From the NCBI GenBank assembly GCA_036502765.1, contig DASXXX010000404.1, positions 1 through 37,039 of the forward strand: a DNA stretch of 37,039 bases. Direction: 5' to 3'. This document shows positions 22,992 to 30,065 of the stretch, one piece after another (within the stretch, counting starts at the first letter, position 1; each line of letters begins with the position of its first letter). The position numbers and the translations under genes are program-made. This stretch comes from DASUAS01 sp036502765 (GTDB lineage Bacteria > Actinomycetota > Acidimicrobiia > IMCC26256 > DASPTH01). The notes below the pieces were generated by a model. It saw nothing but the letters and a program-made list of their open reading frames with translations. It searched no databases and was not told where the DNA came from.

Positions 22992-25793
22992 GTGACTGCC
23001 GTGAGGACCGACGGTTCGCCAAGCCGGGCTGCCCCCGCCCTGCTCGGCCGCGACGAGGAGCGCCAGGCGCTCTCCGAGGTGATGCAACGCGCCAGGGACG
23101 GGCAGGGCGGAGCCGTCGTCGTGCGGGGCGAGGCCGGCATCGGGAAGTCGGCGCTGGTGAGCGATCTCGCCGCTACGGCAGACGACTTCCGCGTCCACCG
23201 GGTCGCGGGCGTCGAATCCGAGATGGAGCTTCCCTACGCCGGACTGCAGCAGCTCTGCGATCCGATTCTCGACCACCTGCTCGAATTGCCCGATCCGTAT
23301 CGCAACGCTCTCGACACGGTCCTCGGTCGGTCCAGTGGTTCGGCGCCCGACCGGTTCCTGGTCGGGATGGCGGTGCTCGAACTCGTCGGCGCGGCTGCGG
23401 CGCGGACTCCGGTTGCATGGTTCGTCGACGACGCTCAGTGGCTCGACCGCTCGTCGGCGCAGACCGTGGGATTCGTGTGCCGACGGCTCGGTGCCGAGCG
23501 CGCCGCGATCGTGATCGCAGCGCGTGGCATCGAGCATGACGCCGACCTCGATGGGCTCCCGGAGCTCCGCCTCGGTGGCCTCGGCGACGAGGATGCGGGG
23601 GCGCTGTTCGATTCGGTCGTCACCGGGCCGACCGATCCGGCGGTGCGCGATCGGATCATCTCGGAGACGCGAGGCAATCCGCTCGCCTTGCTCGAGCTCC
23701 CCAGGGCATGGACCACCGCAGAGCTGGTCGAGGGGCTCTCGCAGTCCGACGACATGACGTTGAGCGGCCGGCTCGAGCGGTCGTTCGCCAAGCGACTCGC
23801 AGCGTTGCCACCGGACACGCAGACCCTCCTGACGCTCGCGGCCGCGGAACCGAAGGGCGACCCGGCGCTGCTCTGGTCGGCGGCCGAGCGTCTGGGCCTC
23901 GACTGGAGCTCGGCGGCACCAGCAGAACAGGAAGGCCTCATCGAGTTCGGACGGCACGTCTACTTCCGACACCCGCTCGTGCGCGCCGCCGCCTACCGCG
24001 GGGCGCCGATCCGGAAGCGTCTCGACGCGCATCGTGCGCTCGCGGAGGTCACGGACCCGGTCCAAGATCCTGACCGCCGCGCCTGGCATCGCGCGAGCTC
24101 GACCGTGGCCCACGACGAATCCATCGCCTGCGAGCTCGAGCAGGCGGCCGCGAGGGCAGAGTCCCGAGGAAGTCTGCTGGCGGCGGCGGCATTCCTCGAG
24201 CGCGCCGCGCTGCTCACGGCTGATGGAGCACGGCGGGCGAACCGCACGCTGGGCGCGGCCAAGGCGAAGCGCGATGCGGGAGCCCTCGAATCGGCGTTGC
24301 GACTGCTGACAGCAGTGGAGACCGAACCGCCGTCAGAACTGCGCGGCGCGCTCACCGAACAGCTGCGAGGGAGGATCGCGTTCGATCAACGGCGAGGCGC
24401 GGACGCCGCGGTGCTCCTGCTCAGCGCCGCCCGTCGGCTGGAGCCGTTCGACGCCAGACTCGCACGCGACGCACACCTCGAAGCCTTGGCCGCGGCGGTC
24501 TGGGCGACCGATCCGGACCGACGAGACCAGTTGCGTGACGCAGGTTCGGCCGCTCGCAACGCGCCGGTGATCCAGCACAGCCTCCGAGCCACCGACCTCT
24601 TCCTCGATGCCCTCGCGCTCCGCGTCACCGCCGGCTACGGGCCGGCGGCGCCTGCACTCACGCGTGCGCTCGCCGCGATCCACGACCTCAACCTCGAGGC
24701 CGACAACGTGGAACGCATGGTGTGGCTCGCGGGAAACCGCATCGGAGGTGTCGTCGCCCTCGAGGCGTGGGACTTCGACGCCGCGTTCACGCTTGCGCAA
24801 CAGCAGGTCTCGGTCGCCCGCGGATCTGGAGCCCTCGTCCAACTCCAGTTCGTCCTGAACTTCGAGGCGAACAACGTCGTCCTCACCGGTGATCTGGATC
24901 GTGCCTCGGACCTCATCGAGGAGGAGCGGCGACTCTCGATCATGACCGGCGTGGCACCGCTCGGGTACAGCGGCCTGTTCGTCGAAGCGTTCCGGGGTGA
25001 TCCGACGCGAGCCCTCCCGATGATCGCGGCGACGATCGCCACCGCAACCGCGAAGGGCCTCGGTCGGACCATCGGGTACGCGCACTGCGCGAACGCGATC
25101 CTCTGCAACGCGCTCGGACGACATGCAGAAGCGCTCCGATCCGCCCAGCGCGTCGTCGCTGGTGACATGCTCGCCTTCCAGACGTTTGCTGCTCCCGAAC
25201 TCGCGGAAGCTGCGTCGCGCAGCGGCGATCTCGATGCTCTCGCCGAGATCAACGACTGGATGCAGGAACGTGCTGCCGCAACGCCGACCGAATGGGCGAT
25301 GGGGATCGCCGCGCTCGTCGGTGCATTGGCTGCAGACGATGCGGATGCCGACCGGCTCCATGAAGAGGCGATCGCACACCTCGCGAAGACGCCCCTCCGG
25401 GTCGCGTTGGCACGCGCCCAATTGCTCTACGGCGAATGGTTGCGACGCCAAGGTCGAAAGGGGGACGCCCGCGTCCAACTCGAGCTCGCGCACGACGCGC
25501 TCGAAGCCATGGGTGTCGAGGCATTCGCCGAGCGCGCCCGACGCGAGCTGTCCGCCACGACTGGACGTCGAAGACGCAGATTCATCGACGCACCTTCGAC
25601 GCAGCTCACCAGTCAGGAGCTGCAGATCGCACAGCTCGTGCAACGCGGCTTGTCGAACCGGGAGATCGGCGACCGGATCTTCCTCAGCCCCCGCACCGTC
25701 GAGTGGCACTTGCGCAACGTGTTCGGGAAGGTCGGGGTGTCGGCTCGACGCGAACTCCGGGACAAAGACCTCGGCGCCGAGCGGGCCCCGTGA
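22992..25793 (+). CDS. LAL-type LuxR transcriptional regulator, second of tandem pair
   Basis: Paralogue of the preceding gene, 933 aa, with the same order: Walker A GEAGIGKS (46-53), Walker B VAWFVDDAQWLD, sensor-like region, long alpha-helical middle, and C-terminal LuxR HTH (LTSQELQIAQLVQRGLSNREIGDRI, in parts, then SPRTVEWHLRNVFGKVGV, near residues 872-925). The blocks VESEMELPYAGLQQLCDPILD and GNPLALLELP match VESEQELGYSALHRLLAPAID and GNPLAVVEVA in the first copy, showing common descent with strong divergence. GTG 22992 follows GGAGG, 27 nt after the first gene's stop, so the two are probably co-transcribed. It ends 15 nt from a convergent hydrolase gene. Confidence 0.93.
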   Translation: MTAVRTDGSPSRAAPALLGRDEERQALSEVMQRARDGQGGAVVVRGEAGIGKSALVSDLAATADDFRVHRVAGVESEMELPYAGLQQLCDPILDHLLELPDPYRNALDTVLGRSSGSAPDRFLVGMAVLELVGAAAARTPVAWFVDDAQWLDRSSAQTVGFVCRRLGAERAAIVIAARGIEHDADLDGLPELRLGGLGDEDAGALFDSVVTGPTDPAVRDRIISETRGNPLALLELPRAWTTAELVEGLSQSDDMTLSGRLERSFAKRLAALPPDTQTLLTLAAAEPKGDPALLWSAAERLGLDWSSAAPAEQEGLIEFGRHVYFRHPLVRAAAYRGAPIRKRLDAHRALAEVTDPVQDPDRRAWHRASSTVAHDESIACELEQAAARAESRGSLLAAAAFLERAALLTADGARRANRTLGAAKAKRDAGALESALRLLTAVETEPPSELRGALTEQLRGRIAFDQRRGADAAVLLLSAARRLEPFDARLARDAHLEALAAAVWATDPDRRDQLRDAGSAARNAPVIQHSLRATDLFLDALALRVTAGYGPAAPALTRALAAIHDLNLEADNVERMVWLAGNRIGGVVALEAWDFDAAFTLAQQQVSVARGSGALVQLQFVLNFEANNVVLTGDLDRASDLIEEERRLSIMTGVAPLGYSGLFVEAFRGDPTRALPMIAATIATATAKGLGRTIGYAHCANAILCNALGRHAEALRSAQRVVAGDMLAFQTFAAPELAEAASRSGDLDALAEINDWMQERAAATPTEWAMGIAALVGALAADDADADRLHEEAIAHLAKTPLRVALARAQLLYGEWLRRQGRKGDARVQLELAHDALEAMGVEAFAERARRELSATTGRRRRRFIDAPSTQLTSQELQIAQLVQRGLSNREIGDRIFLSPRTVEWHLRNVFGKVGVSARRELRDKDLGAERAP

Positions 25794-25808
25794 TCGGGAT
25801 CATCGACG

Positions 25809-26705
25809 TCACGTCTCCGAGAGGTGCGCGGTCAGGAACGCCGCCGCCCGTGTGAGCGCCGCGTCTCCCTCGTCGAGGAACGATGCGAACCCTTGGAACA
25901 CGTGCGGTACCCCCGGAGTGATCTCGAGCGCGACGGAGACGTCGTCGCGAGCGGCGCGGTCCGCAAGGCGGAGCGCGTCGCTGAGCAGGATCTCGTGCGA
26001 ACCGGCCTGGATGAGGAGCGGCGGAAGCCCCACGAGATCGCCGAAGACCGGACTGATCTGTGGATTCGTGGCCACGGCACCGCCGACGTAGTCGGGGACG
26101 CGCAGGCGAAGTCCTTCCGGCGTCAGCAGGGGATCGAGGTCCTGCTTCTCGAGGAGCGTCTCGCCCGAGAGCGTCAGATCGACATAGGGCGACATGAGAT
26201 ACGCGCAGCTCGGCAGCCCGAGACCGGCGTCCCGGAGCGCAAGCAAGAGGGCGATGACCAGCCCGCCGCCGGCCGATTCGCCGGCGAGCGCGATCCGAGC
26301 CGGATCGACGCCGCGCTCGAGGAGCCCTCGGTACGCGGCGAGCGCGTCGTCCACCGCAGCCGGATACGGGTGTTCGGGCGCGAGGCGGTAGTCGACCGTC
26401 ACGGCGTTGACGCGAGTCCGCCGAGCGAGGTCGCTGACCAGCGGCACCGTCGAGCGAGCCGAGCCGATGACGTAGACGCCGCCGTGGAAGTAGAGGAGCA
26501 CCGCCGCCGCGTCGACGCCTCGAATCGCGACCTCGATCGCGTCGACACCGCCGAGCGAGGTCGGCTGTTGCTCGACGTCGTCGGGCACCGGGACCTGGGC
26601 CATCGCGGCGTCGAACCCGGCCCGCAGCGCGGTGACGTCGGCGTTGAGATCGAGGGGCACCTGGCGGAGGTTGGCGTCGAGTGCGTCCTTCTGCTCTGTG
26701 CTCAT
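25809..26705 (-). CDS. Alpha/beta hydrolase, HSL-type esterase
   Basis: Hormone-sensitive-lipase-like (alpha/beta hydrolase fold 3) carboxylesterase, 298 aa. YFHGGVYVIGS contains the HGG oxyanion-hole motif, GESAGGGL (GxSxG) holds the nucleophile, LLIQAGSHEILLSDALRLA provides the aspartate and GVPHVFQ the histidine. It hydrolyses short acyl esters or related compounds in the cytoplasm. ATG 26705 (MSTEQKDALDANLRQVPLD) is chosen over the longer open frame because the residues before it are not family-like and cover the dyad element. There is no Shine-Dalgarno; the start lies 33 nt after dyad element copy 6. Confidence 0.92.
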   Translation of the reverse strand: MSTEQKDALDANLRQVPLDLNADVTALRAGFDAAMAQVPVPDDVEQQPTSLGGVDAIEVAIRGVDAAAVLLYFHGGVYVIGSARSTVPLVSDLARRTRVNAVTVDYRLAPEHPYPAAVDDALAAYRGLLERGVDPARIALAGESAGGGLVIALLLALRDAGLGLPSCAYLMSPYVDLTLSGETLLEKQDLDPLLTPEGLRLRVPDYVGGAVATNPQISPVFGDLVGLPPLLIQAGSHEILLSDALRLADRAARDDVSVALEITPGVPHVFQGFASFLDEGDAALTRAAAFLTAHLSET

Positions 26706-26737
26706 GCTTCGAAGGATGGGCCCCAGCCGAGCGCCAT

Positions 26738-26758
26738 ACCCCAGGGAAAGTTCCGGGC
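26738..26758 (-). promoter_or_regulatory. 21-bp dyad element, copy 6 (upstream of esterase)
   Basis: On the minus strand: left arm GCCCGGAA, spacer CTT, right arm TCCCTGGGGT, then ATGG, so the tail reads GGGTAT. The last G is 34 nt from the esterase ATG, almost the same as copy 3b (33 nt). Confidence 0.7.
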
Positions 26759-26822
26759 GCGTACCGACTCGGTCAACTCCGCCGCATGACGTTGCGCCAC
26801 GCCCTCGTGGCCGTGCGGTCGA

Positions 26823-26843
26823 ACCCGGGAGACTCCCTGGGGT
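26823..26843 (+). promoter_or_regulatory. 21-bp dyad element, copy 7 (upstream of GMC oxidoreductase)
   Basis: Left arm ACCCGGGA, spacer GAC, right arm TCCCTGGGGT, followed by AGCG. It faces away from copy 6, 64 nt off, in the 191-nt divergent region, giving each divergent gene its own element. Confidence 0.72.
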
Positions 26844-26896
26844 AGCGCACCCGCCCGTTCGCCAAGATCCGAGAGCAGGCATCGGAGGAGAAGCCC

Positions 26897-28408
26897 GTGG
26901 CGAACACGCACGACTTCGCAGACGTCCTCATCGTGGGTGGGGGCTCGGCCGGCGCGGTGCTCGCCGCACGGCTGTCCGAGGACTCGAGCCGCACGGTGCT
27001 GCTGGTCGAGGCGGGGCCGGCGTACGCGCTCGACGAGATCCCAGCCGCCCTGCTCGATGCCGGGCACGTGGCGGATCCCGACCACGACTGGAGCTACACG
27101 GCCCGCGCGAACGACAGCCAACTCGACATACCGACACCGCGCGGGCGGGCGCTCGGTGGCAGCTCGTCGGTGAACGCGTGCGTGGCCATCCGGTCGCGCC
27201 CCAGCGATCTCGCGAAGTGGGCGACCCACGGCGCCGACGGGTGGAGCTACGAAGAGGTGCTTCCGACCTTCCGCTCGATGGAGAACACGCCCACGGGGGA
27301 CGACCTCTACCACGGTCGAACCGGACCGCTCTCGATCAGGCAACGACGGAGTGAAGAGCTGACGCCGTCCCTCCGAGGTTTCGTCGACGCGGCTGTCGCC
27401 ACCGGCTACAAGGAGGTCGACGACTTCAACGGTGCCGAGCAGGACGGCGTCGGTGGCTATCCGGTCAACGTCGTCGACGAGGTCCGACAGAGCACGGCGC
27501 TCGCGTATCTCACCGCCGACGTCCGGCGCCGATCGAACCTCACGATCCGAGGCCGCGTGAACGTGGATCGAGTGCTCCTCGAGGGTGCCACCGCAGTCGG
27601 TGTCGTCGCGGACGACGGCACGGAGCATCGGGCCCGCGAGGTCATCCTGTCCGGCGGTACCTACGGAAGCCCCGCGATCCTGATGCGCTCCGGCATCGGG
27701 CCAGCCGCGCATCTGCGCTCCTTGGGGATCCCGGTCGTCGCCGACCTTCCCGTCGGAGAGCGGCTGCAGGATCAGGCCTTCATCCCCAACGGCTTCGCGC
27801 TCGCCACCGACGCGCTCCAGATGGTGCCTGCCGTCGGGTCGCTGCTCTGGACCGCCTCGAGCGAAGCGGTCGGCGGCGAGCTCGACCTGCACGTCACGGT
27901 GACGCACCTCCTCCCCGGGGAGCTCAGCCCGACGGGTGGTGCCATCGTGCTCGCGGCCGCGGTCGTGCTGCCCGAGTCGGCCGGGACCCTGAAGCTGGCA
28001 AGTGCGGACCCGGGTGCGCCTCCCGTGATCGACAGCAACTACCTCGGGACCGGTCGTGACGCCCGACGCATGGTCGAGGGCTTCACGATCGGTCGCGAGA
28101 TCGCACGGCAGCCCGCGTTCGCTCGGCTGACGGCGGGGGAGATGATCCCGGGTGACTCGGTGAGCGATGACGACGTCGCGGGTTACGTGTTCCACAACCT
28201 GGCGGTGTACGGCCACCCGACCTCGACGGTCCCGATGGGCGGAGACGACGTTCCCTGGTCCGTCGTCGACTCCGTCGGCGCAGTCAAGGGCATCGAGCGC
28301 CTCCGAGTGGTCGATGCTTCGATCATTCCGGAGGTGCCCTCCACGGTGACGAACCTCACGGTGATCATGGTCGCCGAGCGAGTCTTCGAGAGGGTGTATC
28401 GGGCCTAG
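26897..28408 (+). CDS. GMC family oxidoreductase (choline/alcohol dehydrogenase-like)
   Basis: FAD-dependent glucose-methanol-choline oxidoreductase, 503 aa. The dinucleotide fold is VLIVGGGSAGAVLAARLSED with the acidic end VEAGP; RGRALGGSSSVNACVAIR is GMC signature 1 and SGGTYGSPAILMRSGIGP signature 2. The catalytic histidine is in AVYGHPTSTVPMG and the second active-site residue (Asn) is in PSTVTNLTVIMVAER. It oxidises an alcohol to an aldehyde. GTG 26897 has GGAGGAG at 26884-26890. It is followed 17 nt later by an aldo/keto reductase and preceded by dyad element copy 7. Confidence 0.93.
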   Translation: MANTHDFADVLIVGGGSAGAVLAARLSEDSSRTVLLVEAGPAYALDEIPAALLDAGHVADPDHDWSYTARANDSQLDIPTPRGRALGGSSSVNACVAIRSRPSDLAKWATHGADGWSYEEVLPTFRSMENTPTGDDLYHGRTGPLSIRQRRSEELTPSLRGFVDAAVATGYKEVDDFNGAEQDGVGGYPVNVVDEVRQSTALAYLTADVRRRSNLTIRGRVNVDRVLLEGATAVGVVADDGTEHRAREVILSGGTYGSPAILMRSGIGPAAHLRSLGIPVVADLPVGERLQDQAFIPNGFALATDALQMVPAVGSLLWTASSEAVGGELDLHVTVTHLLPGELSPTGGAIVLAAAVVLPESAGTLKLASADPGAPPVIDSNYLGTGRDARRMVEGFTIGREIARQPAFARLTAGEMIPGDSVSDDDVAGYVFHNLAVYGHPTSTVPMGGDDVPWSVVDSVGAVKGIERLRVVDASIIPEVPSTVTNLTVIMVAERVFERVYRA

Positions 28409-28425
28409 GTGATGACGAGGTTCGG

Positions 28426-29307
28426 ATGCTGATGCCTGCTGGAGCTGAGCACCGCCGACGGCTCGGGCCGTTCTCCGTGTCGGCGGTCGGATACGGCGCG
28501 ATGCGACTGACGGGGCCGAACGTCTTCGGCCCGCCGAAAGATCGCGGCGATGCGATCGCGCTCCTACGCGAAGCGGTCGAACGCGGTGTCGACCACATCG
28601 ACACCGCGCAGTACTACGGGCCTGACGTCGTCAACGAGCTCATCCGTGAAGCCTTGTACCCGTACCCTCCTGATCTCGTGATCGTGAGCAAGGTCGGAGC
28701 TGCCCGCGACACACGCGGAGGCATCTTCGCCGCTGACTCGCCCACGGAGCTCCGTCGCGGCATCGCCGACAACCTCCGCACGCTTCGCATCGATTCCCTG
28801 CCGGTCGTGAACTTGCGTCTCATGAGAGGTTCTGGACCAGACGCACACTTCGACGACCAACTTGCAGCGCTGATGTGGGCTCGCGACGAGGGTCTCGTCA
28901 CGTCGATCGGACTCAGCAACGTCACGCTCGCGCACCTGCAGCACGCGCTGCTTGCCACCGACATCGCCTGCGTGCAGAACGGATTCCACCTGCTGGATCG
29001 CTCGTCGCAACCCGTCCTCGACGAGTGCGTGCGGCGCGGGATCGCGTTCGTGCCCTTCGCGCCACTCGGCTCGGGCGGCTCCGGACCTGGGTCGGTGCTC
29101 GCGGCACCCGCGGTGGTGCGCATCGCTGCCCGCGCGGGCGGCACCCCCCCCCAGGTCGCCCTGGCGTGGACCCTCGGTGTGGCGCCGAACGTCCTCCTCA
29201 TCCCGGGTTCCGCGTCACGAGAGCATCTGCGGGACAACTTGGCCGCGGCCGACTTGGATCTCGATCGCGAGTCGGCCGCCGAGCTGGCGCAGTTGTGGCC
29301 GGGTTGA
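28426..29307 (+). CDS. Aldo/keto reductase, variant with Asn at the catalytic His position
   Basis: Aldo/keto reductase fold, 293 aa. D59 and Y64 (HIDTAQYYG) and K89 (IVSKVG) are present. The usual QLH motif is replaced by VVNLRLM, putting N129 at the histidine position, as I recall for pyridoxal-reductase-like members (YdbC group), so this may be a normal variant. The C-terminal LIPGSASREHLRDNLAAADLDL (in parts) is typical of the NADPH site. ATG 28426 is used; ATG 28432 is possible. It is in an operon with the GMC oxidoreductase. A run of nine C lies inside the gene at 29144-29152. Confidence 0.9.
   Translation: MLMPAGAEHRRRLGPFSVSAVGYGAMRLTGPNVFGPPKDRGDAIALLREAVERGVDHIDTAQYYGPDVVNELIREALYPYPPDLVIVSKVGAARDTRGGIFAADSPTELRRGIADNLRTLRIDSLPVVNLRLMRGSGPDAHFDDQLAALMWARDEGLVTSIGLSNVTLAHLQHALLATDIACVQNGFHLLDRSSQPVLDECVRRGIAFVPFAPLGSGGSGPGSVLAAPAVVRIAARAGGTPPQVALAWTLGVAPNVLLIPGSASREHLRDNLAAADLDLDRESAAELAQLWPG
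29144..29152 (+). repeat. Homopolymer run of nine C in a coding region
   Basis: ACC-CCC-CCC-CAG encodes T-P-P-Q within the aldo/keto reductase. The frame is intact in this sequence. Such a run is prone to slippage, in the cell or in sequencing. Confidence 0.8.
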
Positions 29308-29322
29308 CCCGAACGTGCGATG

Positions 29323-29343
29323 ACCAGGGAGTTTCCCTGGGGT
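29323..29343 (+). promoter_or_regulatory. 21-bp dyad element, copy 8 (upstream of isochorismatase)
   Basis: Left arm ACCAGGGA, spacer GTT, right arm TCCCTGGGGT: again a perfect 7-3-7 core. It begins 16 nt after the aldo/keto reductase stop and ends 77 nt before ATG 29420, separating that operon from the next. Confidence 0.72.
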
Positions 29344-29419
29344 CCGTGGCTTCGTCGACGCTCATGCTCCATGGGTGCGACGCCTTCGTCGCCGACTTCC
29401 GGGGAGAAGGAGCAACGAC

Positions 29420-30034
29420 ATGGTCAGCGAACCGGTTCGCGATCCGATCTCAGACCACCTGCTGACACCGCAGAACTCGGCGCTCGTGGTCATCGACTAC
29501 CAACCGAGCCAGGTGGGAACCGTCACCTCGATGGACCACGACCTTCTCGTCGACAACATCGTGTCGGTGGCGCGGCTCGCCACGACGTACGCCCTCCCGG
29601 TCGTGTTGTCCACGGTCAACGTCGCGGGCGGACAGCAGCCGACGATCCCCGAGCTCAAGGCCGCGCTGCCTGACAGCACGGAGATCGACAGAACGCAGAT
29701 CAACTCGTGGGAGGACGTGGAGTTCCGACAGGCCGTGGAAGCGACGGGCCGCAAGAAGCTCATCATGACCGCGCTCTGGACCGAGGTCTGTCTTGCCTTT
29801 CCGACCCTCGACGCGCTCCGAGAGGGCTACGAGGTGTTCCCGGTCGTCGACGCAGTCGGTGGGACCTCGCCCGAAGCGCACCGAGCAGGGCTCGAACGGA
29901 TCACCCAAGCCGGCGCGCAGCCGATCAGCTGGGTTTCGCTCGCCTGTGAGCTCCAGCGCGACTGGGCTCGCACGGACACCGTGCCGGACGTGGTCGACAT
30001 CGTCCTCACCTCGCGACTGCTCGCGAACGCATAG
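29420..30034 (+). CDS. Isochorismatase-family cysteine hydrolase
   Basis: Cysteine hydrolase of the isochorismatase-like superfamily, 204 aa, YcaC-like. The catalytic triad is D26 in LVVIDYQPSQ, a lysine of RKKLIMTAL (K112/K113) and C124 in TEVCLAF. Members hydrolyse C-N bonds of small amides or act on isochorismate; the substrate is not evident. ATG 29420 with AAGGAG at 29407-29412 is preferred to the upstream in-frame ATG at 29375. It is followed by the GH15 gene after 31 nt on the same strand, so a shared transcript from dyad element copy 8 is possible. Confidence 0.9.
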   Translation: MVSEPVRDPISDHLLTPQNSALVVIDYQPSQVGTVTSMDHDLLVDNIVSVARLATTYALPVVLSTVNVAGGQQPTIPELKAALPDSTEIDRTQINSWEDVEFRQAVEATGRKKLIMTALWTEVCLAFPTLDALREGYEVFPVVDAVGGTSPEAHRAGLERITQAGAQPISWVSLACELQRDWARTDTVPDVVDIVLTSRLLANA

Positions 30035-30065
30035 CAGCGCGAGTTCCGTTCGAGAACCGAGGGTC

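Noticed and set aside
25794..25808. Terminator between the second LAL gene and the convergent esterase gene
   Set aside because: Only 15 nt with no hairpin.
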